Positions 16,104 to 25,137 of a DNA stretch of 64,000 nt are shown one piece after another; position 1 is the first letter of the stretch, and every line of letters starts with the position of its first letter. The DNA comes from Paenibacillus sp. VTT E-133291 (GTDB taxonomy: Bacteria; Bacillota; Bacilli; Paenibacillales; Paenibacillaceae): NCBI RefSeq assembly GCF_002264395.1, contig NZ_NFVA01000007.1, positions 62,001 to 126,000 of the forward strand. The letters are read 5' to 3'. The position numbers and the translations under genes are program-made. Under the pieces are notes generated by a model. That model had not been told where the DNA came from and made no database searches. It was given only the letters and a program-made list of their open reading frames with translations.

Positions 16104-17664
16104 GTTACTGCTGGTTGACGATGAACGGTTGATACTAGAAGGCATATCTCAGGTAGTGGACTGGGCTCAGGCAGGAACGGAACTTGTGGGTACTGCGCGA
16201 AACGGGATAGAAGCCTTGGAGAAAATAGAGGAGCTTCGCCCTGAAATCGTGATTACTGATATTTCCATGCCCGGATTGGATGGACTAGGCTTGGTGCAGA
16301 AATGCAGTGAACGGTTTCCTGAGGTGAAGTTCGTTATGTTGACGGGGTATAAGGATTTTGACTACGCCTGTATCGCTATGCAGCATGGAGTGAAGCATTA
16401 TCTGCTTAAGCCTTGCAACGAGAATCAAATTCATGATGCGTCAGTTGAACTGGTAGCAGAGCTGAATGAACTAAAAGGCCGGACGGAATTTGTAATTGAT
16501 ATGAAGCAGCGTTTTACTAAAGTTCTGCCGCATGTGAAGGAACAATTTTTGAAGGAATGGATCTCTAACAAGACATACGGGAGTCAAGATTTAGAGTATT
16601 ATCAGGAGCTGCTTGGCATCGAATTAAATGACAAAGTGGTGCGTATGATCTTGTTCAGGTTAGAAGGTTCTTATGAATATGAGCAACTATTTGCTTTGCA
16701 AAATATTGCACAGGATATGCTACAAGAAACGTTGCTTAGTACAAGGATAGGCGGATTTATTCTGACACTAATGGAAGTCGAAGGAGAGACTGCGCTGAAT
16801 AGTACACTGCTTGAGCGAATTTCTGATGTAAGGAAAATGTTCTACAAATTTTATAAAGTGGATGTAACCATTGCGATTAGTGACGCGGACTTCATGATAC
16901 ATTCACGGAGATTGTATCGTCAGACCCTGCAATGTCTTAACCACTGTTTTTATATGGAAGAGGGAGGTCTAATCACAGGGAGTGATATTCCTAGTGATGA
17001 ACTAAGCGGAAGAAATGACATTGAACTAGATGAAGAGCAACTCTGTCTGCTGATTAAGGCGGGCGAACAAAGTGCAGTAGAATTTGAATTAGAACGGTTA
17101 TTTAATCTGCTAGCTGAACAGCGTGTGGATATTAATGTAACGCGTTCTTATGTTTTGCAATTGTATTCTGCGATGATACGTCTAGCCGTCCCTGATGAAA
17201 GAAATAACTTTACTTCAAGTATGGTGGAACTGGCTGAGATCAGGACTTTAAGTGGTCTTAAAACCTATGTAAAAGATGCTGCTGCTCGGTTGACAGCGAT
17301 GTATGATCGTCATTTTCGGAGTCGCCAATCGTTAATCGTAGATAAAATGTTCAAGATTATTGCTGACGATTATAAAAATGCAGAACTGTCACTTAGCTCA
17401 GTAGCTGCTGAAATGTTATATATGAATCCTGATTATCTTGGGAAGATATTTAAGAAAATTACAGGGGAGAAGTTCTCTAACTACGTTACCAACTACCGGA
17501 TTACTAAAGCATCGGAACATATTATGCATAGTGGTGATGTAAGAGTATTTGAACTCGCTGAAATGTTCGGCTTCGGTGGGAATGCACAGTATTTTAGTCA
17601 AGTGTTCAAAAAAGTAACTGGGCAGACACCCACAGATTTCATGAAACCCCCTCAAGCGAACTGA
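16096..17664 (+). CDS. YesN-type AraC family response regulator
   Basis: 522 residues. The receiver domain (1-120) has phospho-acceptor D55 (VITDISMPG) and the conserved Lys in LLKPC. A long middle region without a named fold leads to a C-terminal AraC/XylS domain (about 420-518: SLSSVAAEMLYMNPDYLGK... and FGGNAQYFSQVFKKVTGQTP), with two helix-turn-helix units. It probably activates the binding protein and permease genes that start 120 bp downstream. The 8-nt overlap with the kinase gene supports coupled synthesis. Confidence 0.94.
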   Translation: MLKLLLVDDERLILEGISQVVDWAQAGTELVGTARNGIEALEKIEELRPEIVITDISMPGLDGLGLVQKCSERFPEVKFVMLTGYKDFDYACIAMQHGVKHYLLKPCNENQIHDASVELVAELNELKGRTEFVIDMKQRFTKVLPHVKEQFLKEWISNKTYGSQDLEYYQELLGIELNDKVVRMILFRLEGSYEYEQLFALQNIAQDMLQETLLSTRIGGFILTLMEVEGETALNSTLLERISDVRKMFYKFYKVDVTIAISDADFMIHSRRLYRQTLQCLNHCFYMEEGGLITGSDIPSDELSGRNDIELDEEQLCLLIKAGEQSAVEFELERLFNLLAEQRVDINVTRSYVLQLYSAMIRLAVPDERNNFTSSMVELAEIRTLSGLKTYVKDAAARLTAMYDRHFRSRQSLIVDKMFKIIADDYKNAELSLSSVAAEMLYMNPDYLGKIFKKITGEKFSNYVTNYRITKASEHIMHSGDVRVFELAEMFGFGGNAQYFSQVFKKVTGQTPTDFMKPPQAN

Positions 17665-17729
17665 TTATTGAACAAACAAGACGGTTTTTTGTATTCAACA
17701 ATTACTGAATATTTGAGAAGATTTAAACA

Positions 17730-17743
17730 TGAAAGCGCTACCT
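17730..17743 (+). promoter_or_regulatory. Candidate cre (CcpA) site
   Basis: TGAAAGCGCTACCT matches 12 of 14 positions of the consensus TGWAANCGNTNWCA. It lies 42 bp before the binding-protein start, a place where CcpA would limit expression when preferred sugars are present. Confidence 0.5.
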
Positions 17744-17784
17744 GAAGGGATCAGAGCCTTTACACTATTATAGGAAAAGGGGAC

Positions 17785-19122
17785 ATGAATTTGAAAAAGA
17801 GATTCGCTTTATTAGCCGTACCATTGTTGCTGTCATCCATGTTAGCCGGTTGTGGTGGAGGGAACAACAATAACAGTGCTGCCGCTACGGATTCTGCTAC
17901 AAATGCTCCTTCGGAAACGAAGCCTGCAGCTACGACCTCAGCAGAACCGGTAACCCTGCGTATTGCTTGGTGGGGTGGAGATACGCGACATTCTTATACA
18001 CAACAAGTAATTGATATGTATGAAGCTAAATATCCGAATGTAACGATTGAGCCTGAATATGCTTCATTCGATGATTACTGGAAGAAGCTTGCCCCTCAAG
18101 CAGCGGCGAATCGACTTCCTGATATCGTTCAAATGGATATTTCTTATATTAATCAATATGGATCTAACGGACAGCTCGAAGATTTGAAGCCTTATTTAAA
18201 CGATCAGATACAAGTCGGTGATGTGAATGAGAACGTACTTAGTACTGGGGTGATTCATGAGAAGCAATTCGGAATTCCACTAGGCGTTAACGTACTTGGT
18301 TTTCAATATGACCCAGAATTGCTAAAGAAGGCAGGGGTGGATTCCATTCCTGAGAACTGGACTTGGGATCAGTACAAAGAACTTGCTGCGAAAGCTAAAT
18401 CGGCTGGACTGTATATCGACGGTTCTATGGCAGCTGACGTATTCTTCAACTATTATCTGCGTACAAAAGGGCTGGCACTTTATAACAATGATGGTTCAGC
18501 ACTTGGATATGAGGATGATGCCTTGTTCGCTGACTTTTTCGGAATGCTGTCTGGTTTAATTAAAGATGGAGCGGTTCCATCCCAAGACAAACTGAGCCAA
18601 AACAAAGGCGTTATCGAAGAGTCTGATATTGTTAAAGGAACAGGTATCGGCGTATGGCAATGGTCGAACCAATATGTTGCTTTGCAAATCGCTGTAAATC
18701 GTCCTATGGCACTGGCACAAATGCCGGGCCCAGATATGGAAAAAGGACTCTACATGCAGCCAAGTATGTATTGGTCGGTTACTTCTAACTCAAAAGTGAA
18801 GGAAGAAGCAGCGAAGTTCGTTGATTTCTGGATTAATGATCCCGAAGCCAACAACCTAATCAAAGGCGAACGTGGTGTGCCAATTTCAAGCAAAATCAAA
18901 GAATCTGTAGCCTCACAATTAACGGATTCCGGTAAGCAAGTATTTAAATTCGTAGCTGACATGGAGCCAACTACTTCTCCAATGAGTCCGCCAGTTGGAT
19001 CGCCAGAGGTAGTAGCACTCCTTACAGACCTTGCTGAACAAATGAACTTCGGCAAAATTGACCCAGCCGCCGCCGCCGCACAGTTCCGAAAAGAAGCGAA
19101 CGCTATTCTCTCCAGCCGGTAA
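17785..19122 (+). CDS. Carbohydrate ABC transporter substrate-binding lipoprotein (YesO-like)
   Basis: 445 residues, CUT1-type binding protein anchored outside the membrane. Lipobox LAGCGGG with Cys at about 23, then a low-complexity Ala/Thr/Ser linker and the SBP_bac_1 fold (LRIAWWGGDTRHSYTQ...). The acetylesterase two genes downstream and the YesM/N pair upstream suggest unsaturated rhamnogalacturonan oligosaccharides as ligand, by analogy with B. subtilis yesO; that substrate is inference. The start is ATG behind AAAAGGGG. Confidence 0.93.
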   Translation: MNLKKRFALLAVPLLLSSMLAGCGGGNNNNSAAATDSATNAPSETKPAATTSAEPVTLRIAWWGGDTRHSYTQQVIDMYEAKYPNVTIEPEYASFDDYWKKLAPQAAANRLPDIVQMDISYINQYGSNGQLEDLKPYLNDQIQVGDVNENVLSTGVIHEKQFGIPLGVNVLGFQYDPELLKKAGVDSIPENWTWDQYKELAAKAKSAGLYIDGSMAADVFFNYYLRTKGLALYNNDGSALGYEDDALFADFFGMLSGLIKDGAVPSQDKLSQNKGVIEESDIVKGTGIGVWQWSNQYVALQIAVNRPMALAQMPGPDMEKGLYMQPSMYWSVTSNSKVKEEAAKFVDFWINDPEANNLIKGERGVPISSKIKESVASQLTDSGKQVFKFVADMEPTTSPMSPPVGSPEVVALLTDLAEQMNFGKIDPAAAAAQFRKEANAILSSR

Positions 19123-19144
19123 TAGAAGGTAACAGATAACTATA

Positions 19145-19199
19145 CTGCGTCTAACATGGGAAACGGCATGCCATTTGGTTAGGCGGCAGTCCGTTTCCC
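19145..19199 (+). promoter_or_regulatory. Interleaved intercistronic RNA helices (possible attenuator)
   Basis: Helix B is GGGAAACG (19158-19165) with CGTTTCCC (19192-19199), followed by a T-rich stretch, so it resembles a terminator. Helix A is CTGC..CTAAC (19145-19155) with GTTAG..GCAG (19178-19189). The arms alternate A-B-A-B, so the two helices must either form a pseudoknot or exclude each other. Confidence 0.55.
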
Positions 19200-19231
19200 T
19201 TATTATTCACATAAAAAGGAGTTGGAGACCC

Positions 19232-20185
19232 TTGGCATCCACGAATCCCCTTCCTTCGAATCCGCTGGCTTTTAAGAAAAAGAAGCTAAAAGGCCGGAGT
19301 TTACGAAGCAACCTTACAGGATATGCCTTTATCAGTCCATTCGTCATTGGTTTCCTTTGCTTCACATTGATCCCGATGATCATTTCTCTTTATCTTTCTT
19401 TTACCAAATACAATTTGTTCGCTCCCCCTAAATGGATCGGATTTGATAATTACATCAAAATGTTCTCGAATGACCCGAAATATTTACATTCACTAAAGGT
19501 GACCCTGCTTTACGTATTTATTGGTGTGCCTTTACGTCTCACCTTTGCATTATTTGTAGCTATGATTCTAAATACAAAATCGCGCATGATCGGAGCCTAT
19601 CGTACAACTTATTATTTACCTTCTATTATAGGTGGCAGTGTGGCGGTATCCATCATGTGGCGTAATATTTTTAGTGATACTGGAATTATTAATGGCATGC
19701 TCGGTTTTTTCGGCCTGGGTCCAGTAAGTTGGTTTGGTAATCCGAGCGCTGCGCTTATAATGTTGATCACCTTATCCGTGTGGCAGTTTGGTTCATCCAT
19801 GTTGATCTTTCTGGCGGGTCTAAAAAATATTCCTGGTGAAATGTACGAGGCAGCTAGTGTAGATGGAGCAGGCTTTTTCAGAAAGTTCTTTAAGATTACA
19901 ATGCCCCTCCTAAGCTCAGTTATTCTGTTCAATCTAGTCATGCAGACGATCAGTGCATTTATGACCTTTGTTCCAGCTTATATTATCTCTAAAGGTGAAG
20001 GCGGGCCAATGGACGGTACGATGTTGTATTCTCTATATCTATTCCGTCAGGCCTTTATGTTTAATAATATGGGTTATGCTTCAGCTATGGCGTGGGTGAT
20101 GTTATTGCTAGTCGGCATCATGACCGGAATTTTGTTCAAGACATCCAAATCGTGGGTCTTCTACGAATCGGAAGGAGGAAAATAA
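19232..20185 (+). CDS. Carbohydrate ABC transporter permease, MalF/LacF type (YesP-like)
   Basis: One of two membrane subunits of the importer, 317 residues with six predicted helices. The EAA loop is EMYEAASVDGAGFFRKFFKI, which contacts the ATPase. The N-terminal basic stretch (KKKKLKGRSLRSN) is cytosolic. The TTG at 19232 is chosen: GGAG sits just upstream and AAAAAGGAG 10 nt upstream. The preceding 57 nt of open frame contain the terminator-like hairpin. The ATP-binding subunit is not encoded nearby; an MsmX-type shared ATPase is expected. Confidence 0.92.
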   Translation: MASTNPLPSNPLAFKKKKLKGRSLRSNLTGYAFISPFVIGFLCFTLIPMIISLYLSFTKYNLFAPPKWIGFDNYIKMFSNDPKYLHSLKVTLLYVFIGVPLRLTFALFVAMILNTKSRMIGAYRTTYYLPSIIGGSVAVSIMWRNIFSDTGIINGMLGFFGLGPVSWFGNPSAALIMLITLSVWQFGSSMLIFLAGLKNIPGEMYEAASVDGAGFFRKFFKITMPLLSSVILFNLVMQTISAFMTFVPAYIISKGEGGPMDGTMLYSLYLFRQAFMFNNMGYASAMAWVMLLLVGIMTGILFKTSKSWVFYESEGGK

Positions 20186-20188
20186 TCC

Positions 20189-21028
20189 ATGGCGAAAATG
20201 AAACTGAAATGGCCGCTGTATCACATTCTTATCGGTGGCCTCGCTATCATTATGCTGTATCCGATTTTGTGGATGATCATGAGCTCTTTTAAAGAGAGCC
20301 GGCTTGTATTTGTTACCGCCCAGCAGCTTCTTCCCGATCCATGGGTGTGGGGGAATTATGCGAAAGGCTGGGAAGGGATTGCCGGATATTCCTTTGGTGT
20401 CTTCATAAAGAATTCATTAATTATCGTCGTTGTAGCAACGCTTGGGGCAGTGATCTCTTCTTCACTAGTGGCCTTCGGATTTGCACGCAATAAGTTTGTA
20501 GGGCATGGTTTATGGTTCGGCATCATGATGATGACGCTTATGCTTCCTTCAGATGTAGTACTAGTCCCGCAATATATTATCTATGCCAAATTGGAATGGC
20601 TCGATAGTATCAAGCCGATCGTGATTCCACAGTTCTTCGGTGTTCCGTTCTTTATTTTCCTAATGCTGCAGTTTATTCGGACGATACCTGTTGAACTTGA
20701 CGAAGCGGCTACGATTGATGGGTGCGGGAAATTTGGTCTGTACTTCAGAATCATTCTCCCACTCATCCGTCCATCTATGGCTACTGCAGCGATCTTTTCC
20801 TTCTATTGGCGCTGGGAAGATCTGCTTGGGCCAGTGTTGTACCTGAACTCTCCATCTAAATATACAGTTTCTATGGGGCTGAAAATGTTCCTCGATAGTG
20901 AGTCCGTGTCCAACTGGGGGCCCATGTTCGCCATGTCCGTTCTTAGCTTGGCACCCGTCATGATTATTTTCTTTCTCTTTCAAAAGCAGATTGTGGAAGG
21001 AATCAGCACCAGTGGTTTGAAAGGATAA
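20189..21028 (+). CDS. Carbohydrate ABC transporter permease, MalG type (YesQ-like)
   Basis: Second membrane subunit, 279 residues with six helices. The EAA loop is [20 protein letters not shown] and the typical C-terminus is [14 protein letters not shown]. It begins 3 nt after the preceding permease, with GGAAGGAGG as ribosome site inside that gene's end. Confidence 0.94.
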   Translation: MAKMKLKWPLYHILIGGLAIIMLYPILWMIMSSFKESRLVFVTAQQLLPDPWVWGNYAKGWEGIAGYSFGVFIKNSLIIVVVATLGAVISSSLVAFGFARNKFVGHGLWFGIMMMTLMLPSDVVLVPQYIIYAKLEWLDSIKPIVIPQFFGVPFFIFLMLQFIRTIPVELDEAATIDGCGKFGLYFRIILPLIRPSMATAAIFSFYWRWEDLLGPVLYLNSPSKYTVSMGLKMFLDSESVSNWGPMFAMSVLSLAPVMIIFFLFQKQIVEGISTSGLKG

Positions 21029-21058
21029 AATATCTAATGAAGAAAGGTGCGGCTGAAT

Positions 21059-22171
21059 TTGGATAGCTATCATTTTGACTTTGGGATTAAAGATACAGCG
21101 CCCGGCTACACCAAAATTCGGCCGGACTCACGATACTCTCCGGAAACGCGATTTGGTTTTACTTCAGACTCGACAGTATTCGGGCGTTCCAGGGGAGGAT
21201 CAGAGACATTAAGAAGTGATTTCTGCATTCCGCAGAAGGCAGTCTTCCTGTTAGATATTCCTGATGGGATTTACCGGATTTCTTTGGTACTTGGTGACTC
21301 CTTAGCAGATACGAGTACAGTAATTCGAGCAGGCGCTGGGAAGTACGTTTTAGACATATTGAATGTTCCGGCAGGTCAGTACGTACGTGAATCATTTGCG
21401 ATGCGAATCATGGATGGTCAGCTAAAGCTCTCCTTCTCAGGTATTGCGCCTCGAATAAATGCTCTCGACATTGAGCCTGACAACGAAGCGCTCGTCTTAT
21501 ATTTGGCTGGTGATTCTACGGTGACCGATCAAGGAGAAGCTGGTTATCCCTATGCTGGCTGGGGCCAGTTGCTGCCTCGCAGCTTCAAAGCAGGTCTTGT
21601 AGTGGACAATCGAGCCATTTCTGGTCGAAGCTCCAAGAGCTTTATTGAGGAAGGGCATTTGGACAATATTTCTACTGCGCTTCGGCCAAAAGATTATATT
21701 TTCATACAGTTTGGACATAACGATTCGAAAGGGGATGAAGGTAGACATACCGAACCTTTCACTACATATAAAGAATATTTGCTACAGATGATTACAGTCG
21801 CTAGGGAAGCGGGAGCCTATCCGGTACTTGTAACTCCTGTACATCGCCGAAGATTTGATCATCTAGAAGCTATAGTAGACAGCCATGGTGATTATTTAAC
21901 GGCAATGAAGGAGCTGGCCGAGAATGAGCAAATCCCACTGATCGATTTGGCGGAGAAGAGTCGTAAGCTATTTGAAGCATACGGTGTGGAAGGAACGAAG
22001 GATCTGTTCATGTGGAGTTATCCTGGAGAATATATCTTGCATCCAGTCGGTGTACAGGACAATACACATTTTCAGATTTTAGGAGCGCGTCTGCTTGCTG
22101 ATTTAATCGTAGAAGGTATCCGTGAGGCCGGATTAAATGATCTTATTATTCATCTTCGACAAGGCGAATAA
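21059..22171 (+). CDS. Rhamnogalacturonan acetylesterase-like SGNH hydrolase (CE12)
   Basis: Predicted to remove acetyl groups from rhamnogalacturonan fragments; no signal peptide, so it would act on imported oligosaccharides. 370 residues. An N-terminal beta-sandwich domain (about 1-140) is followed by an SGNH domain: nucleophile block LAGDSTVTDQG, glycine block NRAISGRSSKSF, IQFGHNDSKGD, and the catalytic Asp/His pair in DNTHF. The TTG at 21059 has AAAGGTG 9 nt upstream. B. subtilis yesT has the same position downstream of yesOPQ, and this context is what directs the name. Confidence 0.88.
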   Translation: MDSYHFDFGIKDTAPGYTKIRPDSRYSPETRFGFTSDSTVFGRSRGGSETLRSDFCIPQKAVFLLDIPDGIYRISLVLGDSLADTSTVIRAGAGKYVLDILNVPAGQYVRESFAMRIMDGQLKLSFSGIAPRINALDIEPDNEALVLYLAGDSTVTDQGEAGYPYAGWGQLLPRSFKAGLVVDNRAISGRSSKSFIEEGHLDNISTALRPKDYIFIQFGHNDSKGDEGRHTEPFTTYKEYLLQMITVAREAGAYPVLVTPVHRRRFDHLEAIVDSHGDYLTAMKELAENEQIPLIDLAEKSRKLFEAYGVEGTKDLFMWSYPGEYILHPVGVQDNTHFQILGARLLADLIVEGIREAGLNDLIIHLRQGE

Positions 22172-22274
22172 GGATAAGTAAAGATCTACCGATTCAACTT
22201 CTGTATGCGAGGTTAAGGTTAAGGAAAGAACTTAACTGGAAAGGCTTGCATGACAAGAAGGAGGATACTTAAAC

Positions 22275-23066
22275 ATGGCAGATAAGAAGCTGGAAGGTAA
22301 GGTAGCGATTGTAACAGGAGGTGGTTCCGGCATTGGACGAGCAACTGTGCTTGAGTTTGCCCGTAACGGGGCCAAAGTTGTGTTGCTGGATAGAACTGTT
22401 GAGAACGCAGAAAAGGTTAGAAAACAAGTGGAGAAAGAAGGCGGAGAAGCACTTGTAATTGAATGCGATGTTGCTGAACCCCCGCAAGTGGAAGCTGCTA
22501 TAAACAAGGCGGCCGCAAAATGGGGGCGTCTTGATGTTGTTTTTGCTAATGCAGGGATTAATGGAGCCATGACCCCCATTGAAACGATGGATATTGAGTC
22601 TTGGGACCAGACGATTCACATCAATCTTCGTGGAACCTTCGCGACGGTTAAATATGCGATACCGCATCTAAAAGAAAGCGGCGGCAGCATCCTGATTAAC
22701 AGCTCCATTAACGGAAATCGTGTATTTTCTAACATCGGTTTTTCTGCTTACAGTACGACAAAGGCAGGTCAGGTTGCTTTTATGAAAATGGCAGCATTAG
22801 AACTGGCTCAATTTCAAATTCGCGTAAATGCGATCTGTCCTGGAGCTATTAAGACCAATATAGATGACAACACTTTTCCATCCGAGGATCTGAAAGAGGT
22901 AAAGATCCCTGTTGAATTTCCGGAAGGGGATCAACCGCTAGAAGAAGGTCCCGGGCGTCCTGATCAAGTTGCGAAGCTGGCACTTTTTCTGGCCTCCGAG
23001 GATTCCGATCATATTACAGGAACTGAGATTTATTGTGACGGTGCTGAATCGTTGCTTCATGGTTAA
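22275..23066 (+). CDS. SDR family NAD(P)-dependent oxidoreductase
   Basis: 263 residues, classical short-chain dehydrogenase. The cofactor motif TGGGSGIG is at 14-21, the adenine-site Asp at D64 (ECDVAEP), then NAG (ANAGING) and a catalytic Ser-Tyr-Lys set in NSSINGN...YSTTK. Asp follows the second strand (LLDRT), which favours NAD over NADP. The substrate is unknown. It follows the acetylesterase gene by 103 bp on the same strand, so a link to sugar metabolism is possible but unproven. The start is ATG behind AAGGAGG. Confidence 0.9.
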   Translation: MADKKLEGKVAIVTGGGSGIGRATVLEFARNGAKVVLLDRTVENAEKVRKQVEKEGGEALVIECDVAEPPQVEAAINKAAAKWGRLDVVFANAGINGAMTPIETMDIESWDQTIHINLRGTFATVKYAIPHLKESGGSILINSSINGNRVFSNIGFSAYSTTKAGQVAFMKMAALELAQFQIRVNAICPGAIKTNIDDNTFPSEDLKEVKIPVEFPEGDQPLEEGPGRPDQVAKLALFLASEDSDHITGTEIYCDGAESLLHG

Positions 23067-23091
23067 ATATTCGTAAATAATCACTTCCTTT

Positions 23092-23173
23092 AAAACGGAT
23101 TCTATCCTCTTTGTTATGCGGGATCTAATTGATCTAGAGCGCATATACATTGAGGATAGGAGTGCCGTTTTTT
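23092..23173 (+). terminator. Long-loop rho-independent terminator
   Basis: AAAACGG and CTATCCTC pair with GAGGATAG and CCGTTTT across a long loop, with a T-run at the end. Confidence 0.7.
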
Positions 23174-23243
23174 GCTGTAAAATAAAGCTAATCTTTATCT
23201 CTGTTTTCCGTTATAATGGAGTATCTTGGAGAAAGGAGAATGA

Positions 23244-23963
23244 ATGATGGATTTTCATATTGAATCATTAATTAAGCTGCTAGTGGCCATGCTGTTCGGG
23301 CTGTTCATCGGGATTGACCGACAGATCAAGCAGAAACCGCTGGGGATTCGGACCAGTATGGTCATAAGCATTGCCTCGTGTCTTGTAACCGTAGTGTCCA
23401 TTCATGCCTTTGATAAGTTTGCGGGTCCAGAGCATCCGAATATGGATCCGATGCGCCTCGCTGCTCAAATTGTCAGTGGAATAGGATTCTTGGGCGCCGG
23501 GGTTATATTGCGTAGAGGTGGAGATGCGATATCAGGTTTGACCTCAGCAGCACTCATCTGGACAGCTTCTGGAATTGGGATAGCTGTGGGTGCAGGATTC
23601 TATATTGAAGCTGCGTATGCAGTTATTCTTTTGATGTTTGCGGTGAATTTGGTTCCTCATTTAATTCGTTCGATTGGCCCTGAGGTGCTTAACAAGCATG
23701 AAGTTTCGGTGAGAATCATCATGGAAGCTAATTTTGTACTTACTGAAGTGATCCAAAAAATCGAGCGGCCTCAGGTTAGTACCCAACGAAGTACTAGAAG
23801 CCCCTCCCGAGCGATCCGCAGAATGAAAATTAAGGATTTGGAAGATGGAAGGCAAATGATCGATATGGTGATTTCAGCACCGGATAAAGATTACGCAACA
23901 GAAATCTATTATGATGTGAAGAAAATTGATCATGTCATGAGCGTTGAAGTGGAACAGCTGTAA
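23244..23963 (+). CDS. MgtC/SapB family membrane protein
   Basis: 239 residues. Four to five hydrophobic helices cover about 8-135, with the family signatures LFGLFIGIDRQIKQKPLGIRT and AAQIVSGIGFLGAGVILR, followed by a soluble ACT-like C-terminal domain. MgtC proteins are linked to Mg2+ limitation and membrane potential control, not to Mg2+ transport itself. The ATG at 23244 follows AAAGGAGA; the next codon is also ATG. The gene is monocistronic. Confidence 0.9.
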   Translation: MMDFHIESLIKLLVAMLFGLFIGIDRQIKQKPLGIRTSMVISIASCLVTVVSIHAFDKFAGPEHPNMDPMRLAAQIVSGIGFLGAGVILRRGGDAISGLTSAALIWTASGIGIAVGAGFYIEAAYAVILLMFAVNLVPHLIRSIGPEVLNKHEVSVRIIMEANFVLTEVIQKIERPQVSTQRSTRSPSRAIRRMKIKDLEDGRQMIDMVISAPDKDYATEIYYDVKKIDHVMSVEVEQL

Positions 23964-24048
23964 AAAAGGGCATGTCACGTCATGACCAGATGTGGTAATC
24001 TATCAAGTAGAGACAATTATCAGACACTGGAAGGGAGAACATATTATT

Positions 24049-25038
24049 ATGTCTATCACAGCCTATGAAGGACAATATGAAGGAGAAGCAGCCATCTGGT
24101 TAAAAGCTGGCCGTTATGAGGCAGCTATACTACCGGGTATCGGTGGCAACTTGATCTGTTTCCGTGATACCGAAAACGGTTACCGTTTCTTGCATGAACC
24201 GGGAGCTGAGGAAATGGAAGCCTTCAAGGCAAGTCCAGGCATCCATGGAATTCCTGTATTATTTCCTCCGAATCGTTATGAGGATGGCAAATTCCCATGG
24301 AATGGTCAAACTTATCAATTCCCAGTAAATGAAGTCGCTACGGGCAACCATTTGCATGGTTTTTTACATACGGCAGCTTGGGAAGTGGAAGAGTTCGGTA
24401 GCGGTAAGACAGAAAGCTTCGTAACCGTATTCATTAAAGTGGATGAGAATCATCCTTCTTATCAATACTTGCCACATAAATATACGATGAAACTACGTTA
24501 CACCCTTGGTGAAGGTGGCTTATCTCAACAGGTGCAAGTGCATAATGATGGTGATGATGTGATGCCTTGCTTGTTGGCATTCCATACCGCGATTAATGCA
24601 CCATTCGCACCGGAAAGTTCTCCACAAGATTACCGTGTAAAAGCAACTATCGGCGAGCGTTGGGAACTGGATGACCGCATGCTGCCAACAGGTAAATTCC
24701 AAGCGCTGGAGCCAGGAGAAGTTCAGCTTCGTGATGAAGGTGTGAGTCCATATTTTGCATCAATGGATAATCACTACACCGCTGTACCTCAAAACGGACG
24801 CAATCGGATGGAGCTTACTGACAGTAAAGCTGGAATAACCTTGGTATACGATGTAGGGACTTCGTACAAACAATGGATGATCTGGAACAATGGTGCTACA
24901 GAACAGTTCTTCTGTCCTGAACCGCAAATTAACTTGGTTAACGCACCAATGGTGGATCTACCGGCTGATGAGATTGGCTTGTTCAGCCTCAAACCAGGCG
25001 AATATTGGGAAGAAAGCAGTCGTCTGTACGTGAAATAG
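24049..25038 (+). CDS. Aldose 1-epimerase family protein
   Basis: 329 residues, galactose mutarotase-like fold. It interconverts alpha and beta anomers of a sugar or sugar phosphate in the cytosol. Family features: an opening beta-strand region YEAAILPGIGGNLI, GIPVLFPPNRYEDG, a catalytic His candidate in GNHLHGFLH, and the active-site Glu region FFCPEPQINLVNAP. The start at 24049 is set by AAGGGAGA upstream; an earlier in-frame GTG lacks a ribosome site. A terminator follows. Confidence 0.9.
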   Translation: MSITAYEGQYEGEAAIWLKAGRYEAAILPGIGGNLICFRDTENGYRFLHEPGAEEMEAFKASPGIHGIPVLFPPNRYEDGKFPWNGQTYQFPVNEVATGNHLHGFLHTAAWEVEEFGSGKTESFVTVFIKVDENHPSYQYLPHKYTMKLRYTLGEGGLSQQVQVHNDGDDVMPCLLAFHTAINAPFAPESSPQDYRVKATIGERWELDDRMLPTGKFQALEPGEVQLRDEGVSPYFASMDNHYTAVPQNGRNRMELTDSKAGITLVYDVGTSYKQWMIWNNGATEQFFCPEPQINLVNAPMVDLPADEIGLFSLKPGEYWEESSRLYVK

Positions 25039-25069
25039 TGTTCATTTGAATAATAATATGTGATCAAAG

Positions 25070-25116
25070 AAAGGGCTGTCTTGTTCGTAGATTTCTACGA
25101 ATAGACAGCCCTTTAA
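25070..25116. terminator. Bidirectional terminator between epimerase gene and thrS
   Basis: AAAGGGCTGTCT pairs with AGACAGCCCTTT, with an inner stem TTCGTAG/CTACGAA. It lies between convergent genes. Confidence 0.9.
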
Positions 25117-25137
25117 CGTTTTATTAGGAGCAGAACT

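Noticed and set aside
22232..22667. Two overlapping leftward frames opposite the SDR gene
   Set aside because: Both are antisense to the conserved cofactor-binding region; two overlapping shadows cannot both be genes and neither has a ribosome site.
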